DNA of 64,000 nt from Microvirga vignae (lineage in GTDB: Bacteria; Pseudomonadota; Alphaproteobacteria; Rhizobiales; Beijerinckiaceae), in contig NZ_LCYG01000016.1 of the NCBI RefSeq assembly GCF_001017175.1, positions 62,001 through 126,000 of the forward strand. Direction: 5' to 3'. Under the pieces are notes generated by a model that made no database searches, was not told the DNA's origin, and saw nothing but the letters and a program-made list of their open reading frames with translations. Within the stretch, counting starts at the first letter, position 1; every line of letters starts with the position of its first letter. Positions 9,501-19,986 of this stretch are shown here, in pieces. The position numbers and the translations under genes were made by a program.

Positions 9501-10516
9501 TCCGCCGCAGCGCTTTCAGGGCGCGGAGATGATTCCACCTCGACCTCGGTGGATGCGACATGCTGGAGGATGCGCAGGCGCTTCACCCGGCGGGGATCGG
9601 CGTCCAGCACCTCGAATTCGAGGCCCTTCGGACCCTCGATCACCTCGCTGCGGGAAGGCACGCGGCCAGCGAGCGTCACGATGAAGCCGCCGATGGTGTC
9701 GATGTCCTCGGCGCCTTCTTCGTCGGAGAGATCGACGCCGAGCGTCTCCGTCACCTCGTCGAGGCTGGCGCGGGCATCGGCGATGTAGGTGCCGTCGGCC
9801 GCCTTCGCGATGGTGACCTCCTCATCCTCGTCGTGCTCGTCCTCGATATCGCCCACCACCATTTCCACGAGGTCTTCGATGGAAACGAGGCCGTCCGTGC
9901 CGCCATACTCGTCGATCACGAGGGCCATGTGGGTGCGGGTTGCCTGCATGCGCACCAGGAGGTCGATGGCGGGCATGGAGCGCGGCACGAAGAGCACCGG
10001 GCGCAGGATATTGGCTTGAGCCAGTACCATGGACAGATCGACCTGCCCGAGGCTCGGCGGGGGCGTATCGTCGCTCGCTCCGCCTTCCGAGGCGCCGCCG
10101 TCGGCACGCATGGCGATGAAATCAAGAAAGTCCCGGATGTGGACCATGCCCTTTGGGTCGTCGAGAGTCTCGCCATAGACCGGCAGACGGGAATGGCCTG
10201 CCGTGCGGAAGAGGCTGAGCAACTCGCCGAGATTGGTGTCGGATGCCACCGCCACGATATCGGCGCGGGGCACCATCACGTCTTCCACCCGGATGCGGTG
10301 GAAGGAGAGCACGTTCTTGAGCATCGCCCTTTCCTGGGGCGAGAAGTCCGTGTCCTCGACGGATTCCTCAAGGGCGTCCTCGAGATCATGGCGGATGGAT
10401 TCGCGGGGCTTCAGCCCTAGGCGAATGAGAACCCGGTCATACCAATGGTCGCGTGAATCGTCGTGTTCAGCGAGGGTTCGGACAGGTCGGTCGCTACGAC
10501 TTCGATCTTCGTTCAT
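9497..10516 (-). CDS. CorC/YbeX-like CBS-domain protein (hemolysin C family)
   Basis: A 339-residue cytoplasmic protein with a pair of CBS domains (about 70-210; [19 protein letters not shown], then PIDEYGG-type [19 protein letters not shown]) and a C-terminal CorC_HlyC domain (about 225-310; [16 protein letters not shown]). It has no DUF21 membrane domain, so it is the short YbeX/CorC type linked to magnesium homeostasis and ribosome metabolism. The order ybeZ(phoH)-ybeY-ybeX-lnt matches E. coli. Confidence 0.92.
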   Translation of the reverse strand: MNEDRSRSDRPVRTLAEHDDSRDHWYDRVLIRLGLKPRESIRHDLEDALEESVEDTDFSPQERAMLKNVLSFHRIRVEDVMVPRADIVAVASDTNLGELLSLFRTAGHSRLPVYGETLDDPKGMVHIRDFLDFIAMRADGGASEGGASDDTPPPSLGQVDLSMVLAQANILRPVLFVPRSMPAIDLLVRMQATRTHMALVIDEYGGTDGLVSIEDLVEMVVGDIEDEHDEDEEVTIAKAADGTYIADARASLDEVTETLGVDLSDEEGAEDIDTIGGFIVTLAGRVPSRSEVIEGPKGLEFEVLDADPRRVKRLRILQHVASTEVEVESSPRPESAAAE

Positions 10517-10549
10517 ATCAGTTGAGTATCAGCTCAAACGTTTTTGCGT

Positions 10550-11026
10550 TTACGCTGCCATATCGCGATAGGGATCGGCGATGCCAAGGGTGGCGAGCGC
10601 CTTCACCTCGAGAGCTTCCATGATTTCCGCCTCCGCCTCGGTTTCGTGGTCGTAACCGAGAAGGTGCAGAACTCCATGGACGATCAAATGGGCAAAATGA
10701 TGCGCGAGCTCCTTGGATTCCTCCTCGGATTCGCGCACCAGCGTTTCATAAGCTAGAGCAATATCACCCAAATGGCGAGGCCCTGTTGCCCCCGGCTGCT
10801 CGGGGGCCGGGAAGGACAGCACGTTGGTGGGCTTGTCCTTGCCCCGCCAGGTGCGGTTCAGTTCCTGGATCTGGGCATCGTCGGTCAGCATCACGCTCGC
10901 CTCGAAGTCCCCATCGGCCTCGTAGGTTACGGCCAAAGCGGCCGAAGCGGCCTTCTGGGCGAGGGCCTCCACATCCGGGATTTTCTCCCAGTCGCCCTCC
11001 TCGATCATGATGTCGAGCTCGATCAC
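10550..11026 (-). CDS. ybeY: Endoribonuclease YbeY
   Basis: A single-strand endoribonuclease used in 16S rRNA 3' maturation and ribosome quality control. The start is GTG 11026 (MIELDIMIEEGDWE), overlapping the phoH stop in GTGA, giving 158 residues; a longer frame runs through phoH and is not the gene. The zinc-binding signature is seen as HLIVHGVLHLLGYDH. The substrate-contact segment is LNRTWRGKDKPTNVLSFP. Confidence 0.96.
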   Translation of the reverse strand: MIELDIMIEEGDWEKIPDVEALAQKAASAALAVTYEADGDFEASVMLTDDAQIQELNRTWRGKDKPTNVLSFPAPEQPGATGPRHLGDIALAYETLVRESEEESKELAHHFAHLIVHGVLHLLGYDHETEAEAEIMEALEVKALATLGIADPYRDMAA

Positions 11027-12117
11027 GGTCTCACGTTCCGTTCGCGATACGATTGTTCCTGCGGCGGCTCTTGCTTCGCGGCCTTGTCGTAGGCGGCCAC
11101 GATGCGGCGCACGAGATCGTGGCGCACCACGTCCGCCTCCTTGAAGGTCACGCGGGAGATGCCCTCGACGCCGTGGAGGATGCGCACGGCCTCGACGAGG
11201 CCCGATTTCTGGCCCGGCGGCAGGTCGATCTGCGTCGGGTCGCCGGTGATGATCATGCGCGACCCTTCGCCGAGGCGCGTCAGAAACATCTTCATCTGCA
11301 TGGACGTGGTGTTCTGCGCCTCGTCCAGCAACACCAGGGAGTTGGTGAGGGTTCGCCCGCGCATGAAGGCGAGCGGCGCGATCTCGATCATGCCGGTCTG
11401 CAGGCCACGATCCACGTGGCGGGCCTCCATGAAGTCGTAGAGCGCGTCGTAGATCGGGCGAAGATAGGGATCGACCTTCTCGCGCATGTCGCCGGGCAGG
11501 AAGCCGAGGCGCTCGCCCGCTTCCACGGCCGGGCGCGAGATGATGAGGCGATCCACCTGCCCCGCCTCGAGCAGCGAGACGGCATAGCCCACGGCAAGCC
11601 ACGTCTTCCCGGTGCCGGCAGGGCCTTCGGCAAAGACGAGCTCGTCCTGCTTGAGAGCCTTGATATAGGCGTTCTGCGCCGCGTTGCGGGCGCGTACCAC
11701 GCCGCGCCGGCGAGTGGCGATATGGTCGAAGGCGGAGAGACCGGGCACTGCGGTTTCCGCATCCGGGAAGAGAGTGCCCTGCAGGGACGATTCCTCGATC
11801 GTGCCGTCCACATCGCCGGGGCCGGGGGACGCGCCCTGGCGGGCGCGGTCATAGAGCGTCTCGAGAACGCGCCGGGCGAGTTCCGAGGATTCCGGCGTGC
11901 CTTTCACCGTCACCCGATTGCCATTGGCGATGGCGGCCACGTTCAGGCGGCGTTCCAGATGTGCGAGGTTCTGGTCGTACTGCCCGAAAACTAGGCTGGC
12001 GAGGCGGTTGTCGTCGAAGGTGAGGATGATTTCGGCCTCTTCCTCGACGCCAGGATGGGAAGTGCTGGAGGGTTGTCCCTTCTGCGCTCGTGCGGTCGCG
12101 TTGTCCGCTGGCCTCAA
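11023..12117 (-). CDS. PhoH-like ATPase (YbeZ)
   Basis: A 364-residue cytoplasmic P-loop ATPase of the PhoH family, thought to act with YbeY on RNA. Walker A is GPAGTGKTWLAVG and Walker B SLVLLDEAQN, followed by QMKMFLTRLGEGSRMIITGDP. An N-terminal KH-like region (residues 30-90) precedes the ATPase. The start is TTG 12117 with GAGAGG upstream. A 7-bp GC hairpin at 12137-12154 lies between miaB and this gene but has no T tract. Confidence 0.93.
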   Translation of the reverse strand: MRPADNATARAQKGQPSSTSHPGVEEEAEIILTFDDNRLASLVFGQYDQNLAHLERRLNVAAIANGNRVTVKGTPESSELARRVLETLYDRARQGASPGPGDVDGTIEESSLQGTLFPDAETAVPGLSAFDHIATRRRGVVRARNAAQNAYIKALKQDELVFAEGPAGTGKTWLAVGYAVSLLEAGQVDRLIISRPAVEAGERLGFLPGDMREKVDPYLRPIYDALYDFMEARHVDRGLQTGMIEIAPLAFMRGRTLTNSLVLLDEAQNTTSMQMKMFLTRLGEGSRMIITGDPTQIDLPPGQKSGLVEAVRILHGVEGISRVTFKEADVVRHDLVRRIVAAYDKAAKQEPPQEQSYRERNVRP

Positions 12118-12182
12118 ATGCCTCTCCTCTCTTTTCCGCGGCAGAATTGCCGCGAAAGAAACTCTTGTGAGTGGAGAAGGTG

Positions 12183-13541
<1,359 letters not shown>

Positions 13542-13850
13542 GAGATCGGCCTGTCTGCTTGCAATGCGGGCGGTCAAAGATCGAGCGCCCTTTTAAGCCC
13601 TTTGGGCATCAATGAGAATAGCGGCCGTTTGGCTCAAGCGAGAAGGTTTTCGCCGCTGCGCCCTTGCCATCCCGGCGGCCTCAGGCGGAAAGGACACCAA
13701 ACCGACATTTGCCGACCTGTCGATACGGGGGCGGCATCCGGGGCTCCGCCGTCCAGCAGGTGAATTCATCTTGGCAGAGACACCCAAAAAAGACTTGGCA
13801 GAGACACCCAAAAAGACGAGAACGTCTCATCGATAGGAAAAGGATCTGTC
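13542..13850. other. Spacer between divergent miaB and the LysE-type gene, with a 24-bp tandem repeat
   Basis: No gene is convincing here. Positions 13770-13793 and 13794-13816 are two adjacent near-identical units beginning CTTGGCAGAGACACCC, differing by one A in an A run (six versus five). The rest shows no recognisable signal beyond what must be the two promoter regions. Confidence 0.6.
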
Positions 13851-14489
13851 ATGATTGCCGTGCAGTACCTCGACCAGTTGCTCCTCGTCTATGCAGCCTA
13901 TGTCATTGCGACCGCGAGCCCCGGACCAAGCAACATGGCGATCATGGGTGTCGCCATGAGCCATGGCCGCGCGCCCGCTTTGGTTCTCGCCGCTGGGATT
14001 GTTACCGGATCGCTCTTCTGGGCCATTCTGGCGGCTACCGGTATTTCCACTGTCCTATCGGCTTATGCGGGCGCTCTGGTGGCGCTCAAGATCGCAGGCG
14101 GGTTGTATCTGCTGTACCTGGCCTATCGGTCCGCACGGTCGGCTTTGTCGGCGACGGTGCCGCAAACCTTATCCCGTGCTGATGGCTCGCGGGCTGATCA
14201 TGTCGCCCTCTATCGTCGAGGGGTCTTGCTGCATCTGACCAATCCGAAGGCTATTCTGGCATGGATCGCCATCATGAGTTTAGGGCTAAAGCCTGACGCG
14301 GCTCCCTATGCTCTCGCGGCGATCCTGGGCGGGTGTCTTGTGCTGGGTATCATCGTCTTTGGGGGATATGCCCTGATCTTTTCGACAGGCCCCATGGTTT
14401 ACGCCTATCAGAAAACCAGGCGTTGGATCGAAGGGACGCTGGCCGTCTTCTTCGGGTTTGCGGGACTGCGCCTGCTGTCCGCGAAATAG
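13851..14489 (+). CDS. LysE/RhtB-family amino-acid exporter
   Basis: A 212-residue inner-membrane exporter with about six helices. The family signature near the N-terminus reads ATASPGPSNMAIMGVAMSHGR, followed by LKIAGGLYLLYLAYRSARSA and, in the second half, LTNPKAILAWIAIMSLGL. Exact substrate (threonine, homoserine, lysine or other) cannot be assigned. It stands alone between miaB and a convergent GST gene. Confidence 0.88.
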   Translation: MIAVQYLDQLLLVYAAYVIATASPGPSNMAIMGVAMSHGRAPALVLAAGIVTGSLFWAILAATGISTVLSAYAGALVALKIAGGLYLLYLAYRSARSALSATVPQTLSRADGSRADHVALYRRGVLLHLTNPKAILAWIAIMSLGLKPDAAPYALAAILGGCLVLGIIVFGGYALIFSTGPMVYAYQKTRRWIEGTLAVFFGFAGLRLLSAK

Positions 14490-14573
14490 GGCCGGAGCAT
14501 GCTGGCCTCCTGTGCCGCAGGCCCACCAATGCACAGTCCGCTCCAGAGAGTTCGAGCCTAAATCGACATTGCT

Positions 14574-15257
14574 TTAATCCCGGTAGGCGTCCTCGACGGG
14601 AGCGGACAGGTCGCGGTCTGCGGCGCGGATTTCGGCGATGATTCTTGCGAAGGACGGGCGCTCGCCGAGCCTCGCATACCAAGAGGCCAGCGACCCGTGC
14701 TCCTTCAGGGACGGACCACCCAGACGGCGGGTCCAGAACACCGTCATAAAGACTGAAAGATCCGCCGCGGAGAAGGCTCCACAGAAGAAGTCCTGGGTCC
14801 CAAGCCTGCGGTCGAGATCCGCATAATGTCGGCTTAAAACCGCCTCGGCCTCCCGCGCCTTGGCTTCCTTCTCGGTCCAGCGCTGCGGATCGTCGGGCTT
14901 GGGTTCGGTCCGGTGCATCAGCGCGCGCAGCGGCACCAGCATGACCTCGTCGGCGAAGAGGTCGAGAAGCCTGCATCGCGCCCGCTCCTTTGCGGCCTTC
15001 GGATAAAGCGCGGGATCGGGGTAGGCATCCTCCAGGTACTCGAGGATCAGGGTGGAATCGTAGAGGGTCAGGTCCCCGTCGATGAGGACGGGGACCTGAC
15101 CTTTCGGATTGGCGGCCAGCACGTCGGGGTGCTTGGGGCTGTAGCCCCTGGTCTGGCTGAAGGCGACCTGGATGCGCTCGAACGGCAGCCCCTTCTCGTG
15201 AAGGGCGATCTCGACCTTGCGGGAGAAGAGGCTCAAAGGGCCGGAATAGAGCTTCAT
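14574..15257 (-). CDS. Glutathione S-transferase family protein
   Basis: A 227-residue cytosolic GST. The N-terminal thioredoxin-like domain (MKLYSGPLSLFSRKVEIALHE, PKGQVPVLIDGDLTLYDSTLI with the cis-Pro and glutathione-contacting region) is followed by the all-helical domain with AADLSVFMTVFWTRR. The start at ATG 15257 has AAAGG 9 nt upstream; an ATG five codons earlier is less well placed. The substrate is unknown. It is 11 bp downstream of the DUF1127 gene on the same strand. Confidence 0.87.
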   Translation of the reverse strand: MKLYSGPLSLFSRKVEIALHEKGLPFERIQVAFSQTRGYSPKHPDVLAANPKGQVPVLIDGDLTLYDSTLILEYLEDAYPDPALYPKAAKERARCRLLDLFADEVMLVPLRALMHRTEPKPDDPQRWTEKEAKAREAEAVLSRHYADLDRRLGTQDFFCGAFSAADLSVFMTVFWTRRLGGPSLKEHGSLASWYARLGERPSFARIIAEIRAADRDLSAPVEDAYRD

Positions 15258-15268
15258 AATGGGGCCTT

Positions 15269-15508
15269 TCATCGTCCGAGCGCCGGCGGCAGGTGATCCT
15301 GCCAGGAGGCGGTATTCAAGCCTTCCACATCGGCCCGTGACAATCCGATATCGGCGAGCGACCTGTCATCCATGTTGTACAGGATGCGGGCGCTCCTGCG
15401 CCGGTCGAGCCAGGCCTCGTAGCGCAGAAGCAGCTTGAGCAGGGTGCTCTGCCGCTCGCGAGTGACGGTGCTGAACCCAAGATTTACTGCGGTATATCCG
15501 GTTGCCAT
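15269..15508 (-). CDS. DUF1127 small Arg-rich protein
   Basis: A 79-residue protein; start ATG 15508 chosen because GGAGG lies 6 nt upstream, although the frame is open further. Its C-terminal half carries the DUF1127 motif (LRYEAWLDRRRSARILYNMDDRSLADIGLSRADVEG). DUF1127 proteins in alphaproteobacteria have been linked to RNA turnover and phosphate/carbon adaptation, but this copy's role is not known. It is divergent from a LysR regulator. Confidence 0.85.
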   Translation of the reverse strand: MATGYTAVNLGFSTVTRERQSTLLKLLLRYEAWLDRRRSARILYNMDDRSLADIGLSRADVEGLNTASWQDHLPPALGR

Positions 15509-15656
15509 GACGGCCTCCATCAAGGGCCTTTGCAAAGGTGTCTTGCAAAGGTGTTTTGCTGGAGAAAACTCTGCTCCTGTGCTAGCTTCGAAGCAAACGA
15601 GAAGTCCTTCACTGTTTCCCAAGCAAAACTTGGGTTGGAACCCGCTGGATCAGCCC

Positions 15657-16592
15657 ATGTCCCGTCGTCGTCTGCCGCCCCTGAACGCCGTGCGCGCCTT
15701 CGAGGCTGCGGCCCGCCATCTGAACTTCGAAAAGGCCGGCGACGAAATCGCCGTCACCGCAAGCGCGGTCGGCCAGCAGGTGAAGGCGCTGGAAGCCTGG
15801 CTCGGCCGCCCTCTCTTCGTGCGCCAGCCCGCGCGAGGCGTGGCCCTGACGCCTCTCGGCGAGCGCTATGCGGCCTCCCTGTCGGAGGTCCTCGACAAGC
15901 TCGACGAGGCGACGGCGCAGGTCCTGCGGCCGAAAACATCCAATGTGATCACCGTCAGCGCCATGCCGAGCCTGGCCTCGAACTGGCTCATTCCGCGACT
16001 GGGCGCCTTCCGGGAGCGGCATCCCGAGATCGACGTGCGGGTTTCGGTCTCGATGCGCCTCACCGATTTCGCCCGTGAGGATGTGGACATCGCCATCCGT
16101 TTCGGGCGCGGCCATTATCCGGGCCTGCGCACGGAGCTGCTGATGGAGGAATATTTCTTCGCCGTGTGCAGCGCGGCCCTGCTCAAGAATCCCGAGCGGC
16201 CGTTGCGCGATCCGGCCGATCTCAAATATCACACGCTGGTGCACGAGGCTGTCGAAGACGTGCCCGACTACACCACCTGGGATCGCTGGCTCGAGGCCGT
16301 GGGCGTCGAGGGAATCGACACATCGCGCGGCCCGCGCTTCACCCACACCTATCTCTGCCTGCAGGCGGCGGCTTCGGGCCAGGGCGTTGCTCTCGCCACG
16401 AATGTTCTGATCGGCGACTATCTGGATGCAGGCCGTCTCGTCCGGCCCTTCCCGCATCAGGTCAAGGGGGCCTATCAGTATTACATCGTCTGTCCGGAAG
16501 CGAATGCGGACAAACCGGCCCTCGCCGCCTTCCGCACATGGCTTCTTGAAGAAGCAAAGGCTCAGGCCGAGGCCGAGGCCGCGAGGCAATAG
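15657..16592 (+). CDS. LysR-family transcriptional regulator (GcvA-like)
   Basis: A 311-residue regulator. The winged helix-turn-helix is at residues 6-65 (PPLNAVRAFEAAARHLNFEKAGDE split over the first helices; GVALTPLGERYAASL), and a periplasmic-binding-like effector domain fills the rest (VSAMPSLASNWLIPRL; GVALATNVLIGDYLDAGRLV). The sequence type is that of GcvA/AmpR-like regulators. ATG 15657 gives normal family length; an extension to 15435 would overlap the DUF1127 gene. The divergent DUF1127 gene is a plausible target (inference). Confidence 0.9.
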   Translation: MSRRRLPPLNAVRAFEAAARHLNFEKAGDEIAVTASAVGQQVKALEAWLGRPLFVRQPARGVALTPLGERYAASLSEVLDKLDEATAQVLRPKTSNVITVSAMPSLASNWLIPRLGAFRERHPEIDVRVSVSMRLTDFAREDVDIAIRFGRGHYPGLRTELLMEEYFFAVCSAALLKNPERPLRDPADLKYHTLVHEAVEDVPDYTTWDRWLEAVGVEGIDTSRGPRFTHTYLCLQAAASGQGVALATNVLIGDYLDAGRLVRPFPHQVKGAYQYYIVCPEANADKPALAAFRTWLLEEAKAQAEAEAARQ

Positions 16593-16595
16593 AGT

Positions 16596-17363
16596 TCAAG
16601 CCGCCTTCAGCGCTCTTCTTACGGCGCGCTCCGCCGCAAGCGTCGCTTCCTTGCGATTGCCGTTGAAGGGGATCGGCTCGCCCCACGTCACCACCACATC
16701 GATGGGATGACCCTCGACAAAGAGCGCGAGATGAGGCGCGAGATCCATGTCGCCATACCAGGCGATGAACGGCCGGTCGCGCCGCGTGATCGGCAACCCG
16801 TTCCGGCGGGCATAGGAAATCGCGAGCGGCTGCAGAAAAACCTGCTCGACGCTGTCATGCATGAGCGCGGCCTGAGCCGCGCCGACGAGAGAGGAACGGA
16901 AGGGAAGGAGCCGGTTGCCGTCACTCGTCGTTCCTTCCGCAAACAGCACGATCACCTCGCCCTTCACGAGCCGATGAGCGAGCGCGTCGTTCACCTCAGC
17001 CGTCGCCTTGCGGCGCTGCCGGTCGATGAATACGGAGCGCTGGAGCTTTGCGAGCAGACCGACGACAGGCCAGCCCTCGATCTCTGATTTCGCGATGAAG
17101 GAGAGAGGATGCACCGAGCCGATGACGGGGATGTCGAGCCAGGAGACATGGTTCGCGACAACGAGCGTCGGCGCGTCACCGGGCGGCGTGCCCTTCTCGA
17201 TCACCCGCACATGGAAGAGTTTGAGCAGGAGGCGGTGAAACAGCACCGGCAGATGGTGCACCAGATTCCAGCCGAAACGGATGCCGAGCAATTGCAGCGG
17301 CACGAGCACGAGGCTGCAGAGCACCAGCACCAGGAGCTTCAAGCCGACGACGATCTTGGTCAC
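16596..17363 (-). CDS. plsC: 1-acyl-sn-glycerol-3-phosphate acyltransferase
   Basis: PlsC-type acyltransferase making phosphatidic acid at the inner membrane, 255 residues. An N-terminal membrane helix (MTKIVVGLKLLVLVLCSLVL) precedes the HX4D active-site motif NHVSWLD and the glycerolphosphate-binding FAEGTTSDG. Related enzymes include ornithine-lipid OlsA, which cannot be excluded. Its ATG overlaps the stop of the Fur/Mur gene by 4 bp and its stop is 3 bp from the convergent LysR gene. Confidence 0.9.
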   Translation of the reverse strand: MTKIVVGLKLLVLVLCSLVLVPLQLLGIRFGWNLVHHLPVLFHRLLLKLFHVRVIEKGTPPGDAPTLVVANHVSWLDIPVIGSVHPLSFIAKSEIEGWPVVGLLAKLQRSVFIDRQRRKATAEVNDALAHRLVKGEVIVLFAEGTTSDGNRLLPFRSSLVGAAQAALMHDSVEQVFLQPLAISYARRNGLPITRRDRPFIAWYGDMDLAPHLALFVEGHPIDVVVTWGEPIPFNGNRKEATLAAERAVRRALKAA

Positions 17364-17815
17364 GCCTCGTCCTTGTCGAGCGGCACTGCGTAGAGCTCAA
17401 GACGGTGATAGACGACCTTGTAGCCGAGGCGCTTGGCGATCTCGGTCTGCAGCGCCTCGATCTCGTCCGACTGGAACTCGATCACGTCGCCGGTCTCTAA
17501 ATTGATGAGATGGTCGTGATGCTCGCGTGCCGCCTGCTCGTAGCGGGAGCGGCCGTCGCGGAAATCGAGGCGGTCCAGAATGCCTTCCGTCTCGAAGAGC
17601 TTCACCGTGCGATAGACGGTGGAGAGCGAGATGCGATCATCCACCTCCGCAGCGCGCCGGTGCAGTTCCACCACGTCGGGATGATCGGCGGCATTGTCGA
17701 GGATCTGCGCGATGATCTTCCGCTGACCCGTCATGCGCAGGCCCTTGTCGCGGCAGGAGCGCTCGATGACCCCTGGGCGACGAAGTTTTCCGGTACTGCT
17801 GGTCCGTGCTGACAA
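17360..17815 (-). CDS. Fur-family metal-responsive regulator (Fur/Mur)
   Basis: A 151-residue dimeric repressor. The DNA-binding domain (GLRMTGQRKIIAQIL; STVYRTVKLFETEGI) is followed by the dimerisation/metal domain with REHHDHLINLETGDVIEF. In alphaproteobacteria this protein often acts as Mur, a manganese regulator, so Fur versus Mur is left open. The C-terminus lacks CxxC pairs. The start is TTG 17815, needed to keep the first helix whole. It precedes plsC with a 4-bp overlap and follows rimI by about 50 bp. Confidence 0.9.
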   Translation of the reverse strand: MSARTSSTGKLRRPGVIERSCRDKGLRMTGQRKIIAQILDNAADHPDVVELHRRAAEVDDRISLSTVYRTVKLFETEGILDRLDFRDGRSRYEQAAREHHDHLINLETGDVIEFQSDEIEALQTEIAKRLGYKVVYHRLELYAVPLDKDEA

Positions 17816-17866
17816 GGCTGAAACCTGTTTCCTGCAGATGCTTATACGAGAGTTGTCCGGGAGGGG

Positions 17867-18352
17867 CTATAGGCCCAGCGCCATGGTGAGCGCCGCCACC
17901 CTGCTGCCATCCGCCTTTTGGTAATAGCCTTCGCGCCGCCCGGTCTCCTTGAAGTCGAAGCGCCGGTAGAGGGCGATGGCCGGATCGTTGCCCTCCTCGA
18001 CCTCCAGATGGACCATCCGCACGCCTCGGCGGGAGAGCTCGTCCAGATGCCGCTCGAGCAGGGGAATGGACAAGCCCTTGCCGCGCGCCTCCGGGGCGAT
18101 GGCAACGGTGAGGATCTCGGCCTCGTCGAGGACGAGGCGCGACAGCACGAAGCCGATGGGCTTCGGGGCCGATCTGAGAAACAGCCCGTCTCCCACCACG
18201 CCGCGCTCGGCGAGCAGCCGCTCGAATTCCAGCGTGCTCCAGGGCCGCGCGAAGGAGGCACCATGGATCGCCGCCATGCGCGAAGCCGCATCGCTGCCCA
18301 AGGGATCGATGCGAAAGCCGCCGGGCTTCTTGAAGAGATCGAAGAAGCTCAT
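17867..18352 (-). CDS. rimI: Ribosomal-protein-alanine N-acetyltransferase-like GNAT protein
   Basis: A 161-residue GNAT acetyltransferase. The acetyl-CoA loop is seen as VAIAPEARGKGLSIPLLERH, followed by LEVEEGNDPAIALYRRFDF and EGYYQKADGSRVAAL, the RimI pattern. RimI acetylates the N-terminus of ribosomal protein S18 in E. coli. Its start overlaps the tsaB stop by 4 bp, the usual tsaB-rimI pairing, which strengthens the call. Confidence 0.9.
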   Translation of the reverse strand: MSFFDLFKKPGGFRIDPLGSDAASRMAAIHGASFARPWSTLEFERLLAERGVVGDGLFLRSAPKPIGFVLSRLVLDEAEILTVAIAPEARGKGLSIPLLERHLDELSRRGVRMVHLEVEEGNDPAIALYRRFDFKETGRREGYYQKADGSRVAALTMALGL

Positions 18353-19035
18353 TGGCGGGCGATACGCGCGCCATCCTGCGGCTTGGCGTCGGGATCGCGA
18401 AGATAGAGGGGTTTGGGCAGAGCCTGATTCGGATCGGCGAGGGCACCGAGACGGGCAACCCAGGCGATGTCGGGAGCCTGCTGCACGTCGGTCACATGGG
18501 CCTCGACGCCCTGCACGCGCGCTTCCGCAGCCAGCAGCGCCGCAGCCGAGCCGCTGATCACCAGAGGACCCGAGCCCAGCACCCGGATCGCATCGCGATA
18601 GCTCATGAGGCTCGGCTGGATGATCGTGCGTCCGCCCGGGGCGATCGCCTGGATGTAGATGTGGCCGTGCTTGGCATCGAGGGCGGCGGTGAAGAGCCCG
18701 CGCCGTTCCTTCACCATGAGCGGAGCGAGGAAGGCCGAGAGGGTTGCAACCCCCACCACCGGGATGCCGGCGGCAAGCCCGATGCCACGGGCGGCCGAAA
18801 TGCCGACGCGCAGACCCGTATAGCTGCCAGGCCCCACCGTCACCGCCACCCGGTCGAGAGTCTCGAAGCCGCCTTCCACTCTGGAGGCGACGCGCTCGAT
18901 GAGCGGCAGCAGGGCCTCCGCATGGCCGCGCTCCATGAAAAGGGTCTCGGCCGCCAGCGGCTCGGCATCGCCCGCCTGCCAGATACAGGCCGAGCAGGCG
19001 CCAAGCGCCGTATCGATGGCAAGAACGCGCAACAT
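18349..19035 (-). CDS. tsaB: tRNA threonylcarbamoyladenosine biosynthesis protein TsaB
   Basis: TsaB is the TsaD partner in making t6A37 of ANN-decoding tRNAs. The 228-residue protein has the ASKHA-fold start MLRVLAIDTALGACSACIW, then HAEALLPLIERV and the signature VGPGSYTGLRVGISAARGIG. Length and pairing with rimI are typical. tsaD and tsaE are not in the window. Confidence 0.95.
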   Translation of the reverse strand: MLRVLAIDTALGACSACIWQAGDAEPLAAETLFMERGHAEALLPLIERVASRVEGGFETLDRVAVTVGPGSYTGLRVGISAARGIGLAAGIPVVGVATLSAFLAPLMVKERRGLFTAALDAKHGHIYIQAIAPGGRTIIQPSLMSYRDAIRVLGSGPLVISGSAAALLAAEARVQGVEAHVTDVQQAPDIAWVARLGALADPNQALPKPLYLRDPDAKPQDGARIARQ

Positions 19036-19324
19036 TCGCCTCCGTCTGATCGTCAGGCTTCTTTAGAGCATGAAGCGGATGGGAGAAACCCGGTTTCGTG
19101 CAGTCCCGTCATCCCGGACGGCGTGAGCCGAACCGGGATCGTGAGACGAATACTTTCTTCGTCATGGCCGCACTTGGTTTACGGCCATCCACGCCTTGGG
19201 AACCACTGCGGGTTCAAGACGTGGATCCGCGGCACAAGGCCCGGGATGACGAGGTGGAGTGTGAGACGAAGCGCCAGAGCCTCGACCGTCATCCCGGCCT
19301 GCACCCGGATGACACCCGTGGCCT
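19036..19324. repeat. REP-type palindromic repeats between tsaB and the nitroreductase gene
   Basis: From about 19104 to 19320 are units common in alphaproteobacterial spacers: CGTCATCCCGGACGG, TCATGGCCGCACTTGG with GGCCATCCACGCC, and GATCCGCGGCACAAGGCCCGGGATGACG. They form imperfect inverted repeats. A related block lies at 20668-20865. No gene is supported here. Confidence 0.75.
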
Positions 19325-19915
19325 TCACTCGATCCGGCAGAATTCCTCGAACCCAAAGCGCGGCTGGCGGGGATGGAGCTTTTCAGGCAGGCCGTAGCCG
19401 AGATTGATGAGGAAGTTGGACTTGGTTTTCCCGTCCGGGAAGAAGGTTCTGTCCACGCCCTCGCGGTCGAAGCCGCCCATGGGACCGCAATCGAGGCCGA
19501 ACGATCGCGCCGCCACGATGAGGTAGGCGCCCTGCAGGGAGGAACCCTGGAAGGCGGTGCGCTCGATGGCGTCGGGCTTGCCCGCGAACCAGCTGCGCGC
19601 ATCCTTGCTGTGCGGGGCTAGGAAGCCGAGCTTCTCGTAGAACTCCATGTCCTGCGCCACGATCACGGTGGCTGGCGCGCTCATGGTCTGGCGCACATTG
19701 CCCTCGTCGAGATGGGGCTTGAGCTTTTCCTTCGCTTCCGGCGACACCACGAAGACGAAGCGTCCCGGCGAGGAATTGGCGCTGGTCGGGCCCAGCTTGG
19801 CGAGATCGGCGATGGCACGCAGGATGTCTTCGGGGATCTTTCGATCCTCCCACCAGCGATGGGTGCGGGCATTGCGGAAGAGCTGGTCGAGGGCGGCATC
19901 GGACAGAGGCGGCAA
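19325..19915 (-). CDS. Nitroreductase family protein (RutE/HadB-like)
   Basis: A 196-residue flavin-dependent reductase resembling malonic semialdehyde reductase RutE ([56 protein letters not shown]). No other rut genes are nearby, so a general enone or quinone reductase is equally possible. It lies downstream of nfu with a terminator between them. Confidence 0.85.
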   Translation of the reverse strand: MPPLSDAALDQLFRNARTHRWWEDRKIPEDILRAIADLAKLGPTSANSSPGRFVFVVSPEAKEKLKPHLDEGNVRQTMSAPATVIVAQDMEFYEKLGFLAPHSKDARSWFAGKPDAIERTAFQGSSLQGAYLIVAARSFGLDCGPMGGFDREGVDRTFFPDGKTKSNFLINLGYGLPEKLHPRQPRFGFEEFCRIE

Positions 19916-19930
19916 GGCAAGGCTCCAAAC

Positions 19931-19956
19931 AAAAAGCGCGGCATGAAAGCCGCGCT
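19931..19956 (-). terminator. Rho-independent terminator after nfu
   Basis: On the minus strand an 8-bp perfect stem AGCGCGGC/GCCGCGCT with loop TTTCAT is followed by TTTTTG. It is 31 bp past the nfu stop and just before the nitroreductase start, so it should separate the two. Confidence 0.8.
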
Positions 19957-19986
19957 GTTGAATATTTAAGAGTTCTTAAAAACTGA

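Noticed and set aside
8160-9788. A 542-codon open frame on the plus strand
   Set aside because: It is antisense to lnt and part of the CorC-like gene and has low-complexity charged composition.
12137-12154. Hairpin between miaB and phoH as a terminator
   Set aside because: A 7-bp stem is present but there is no T tract on the minus strand, and the genes are likely co-transcribed.
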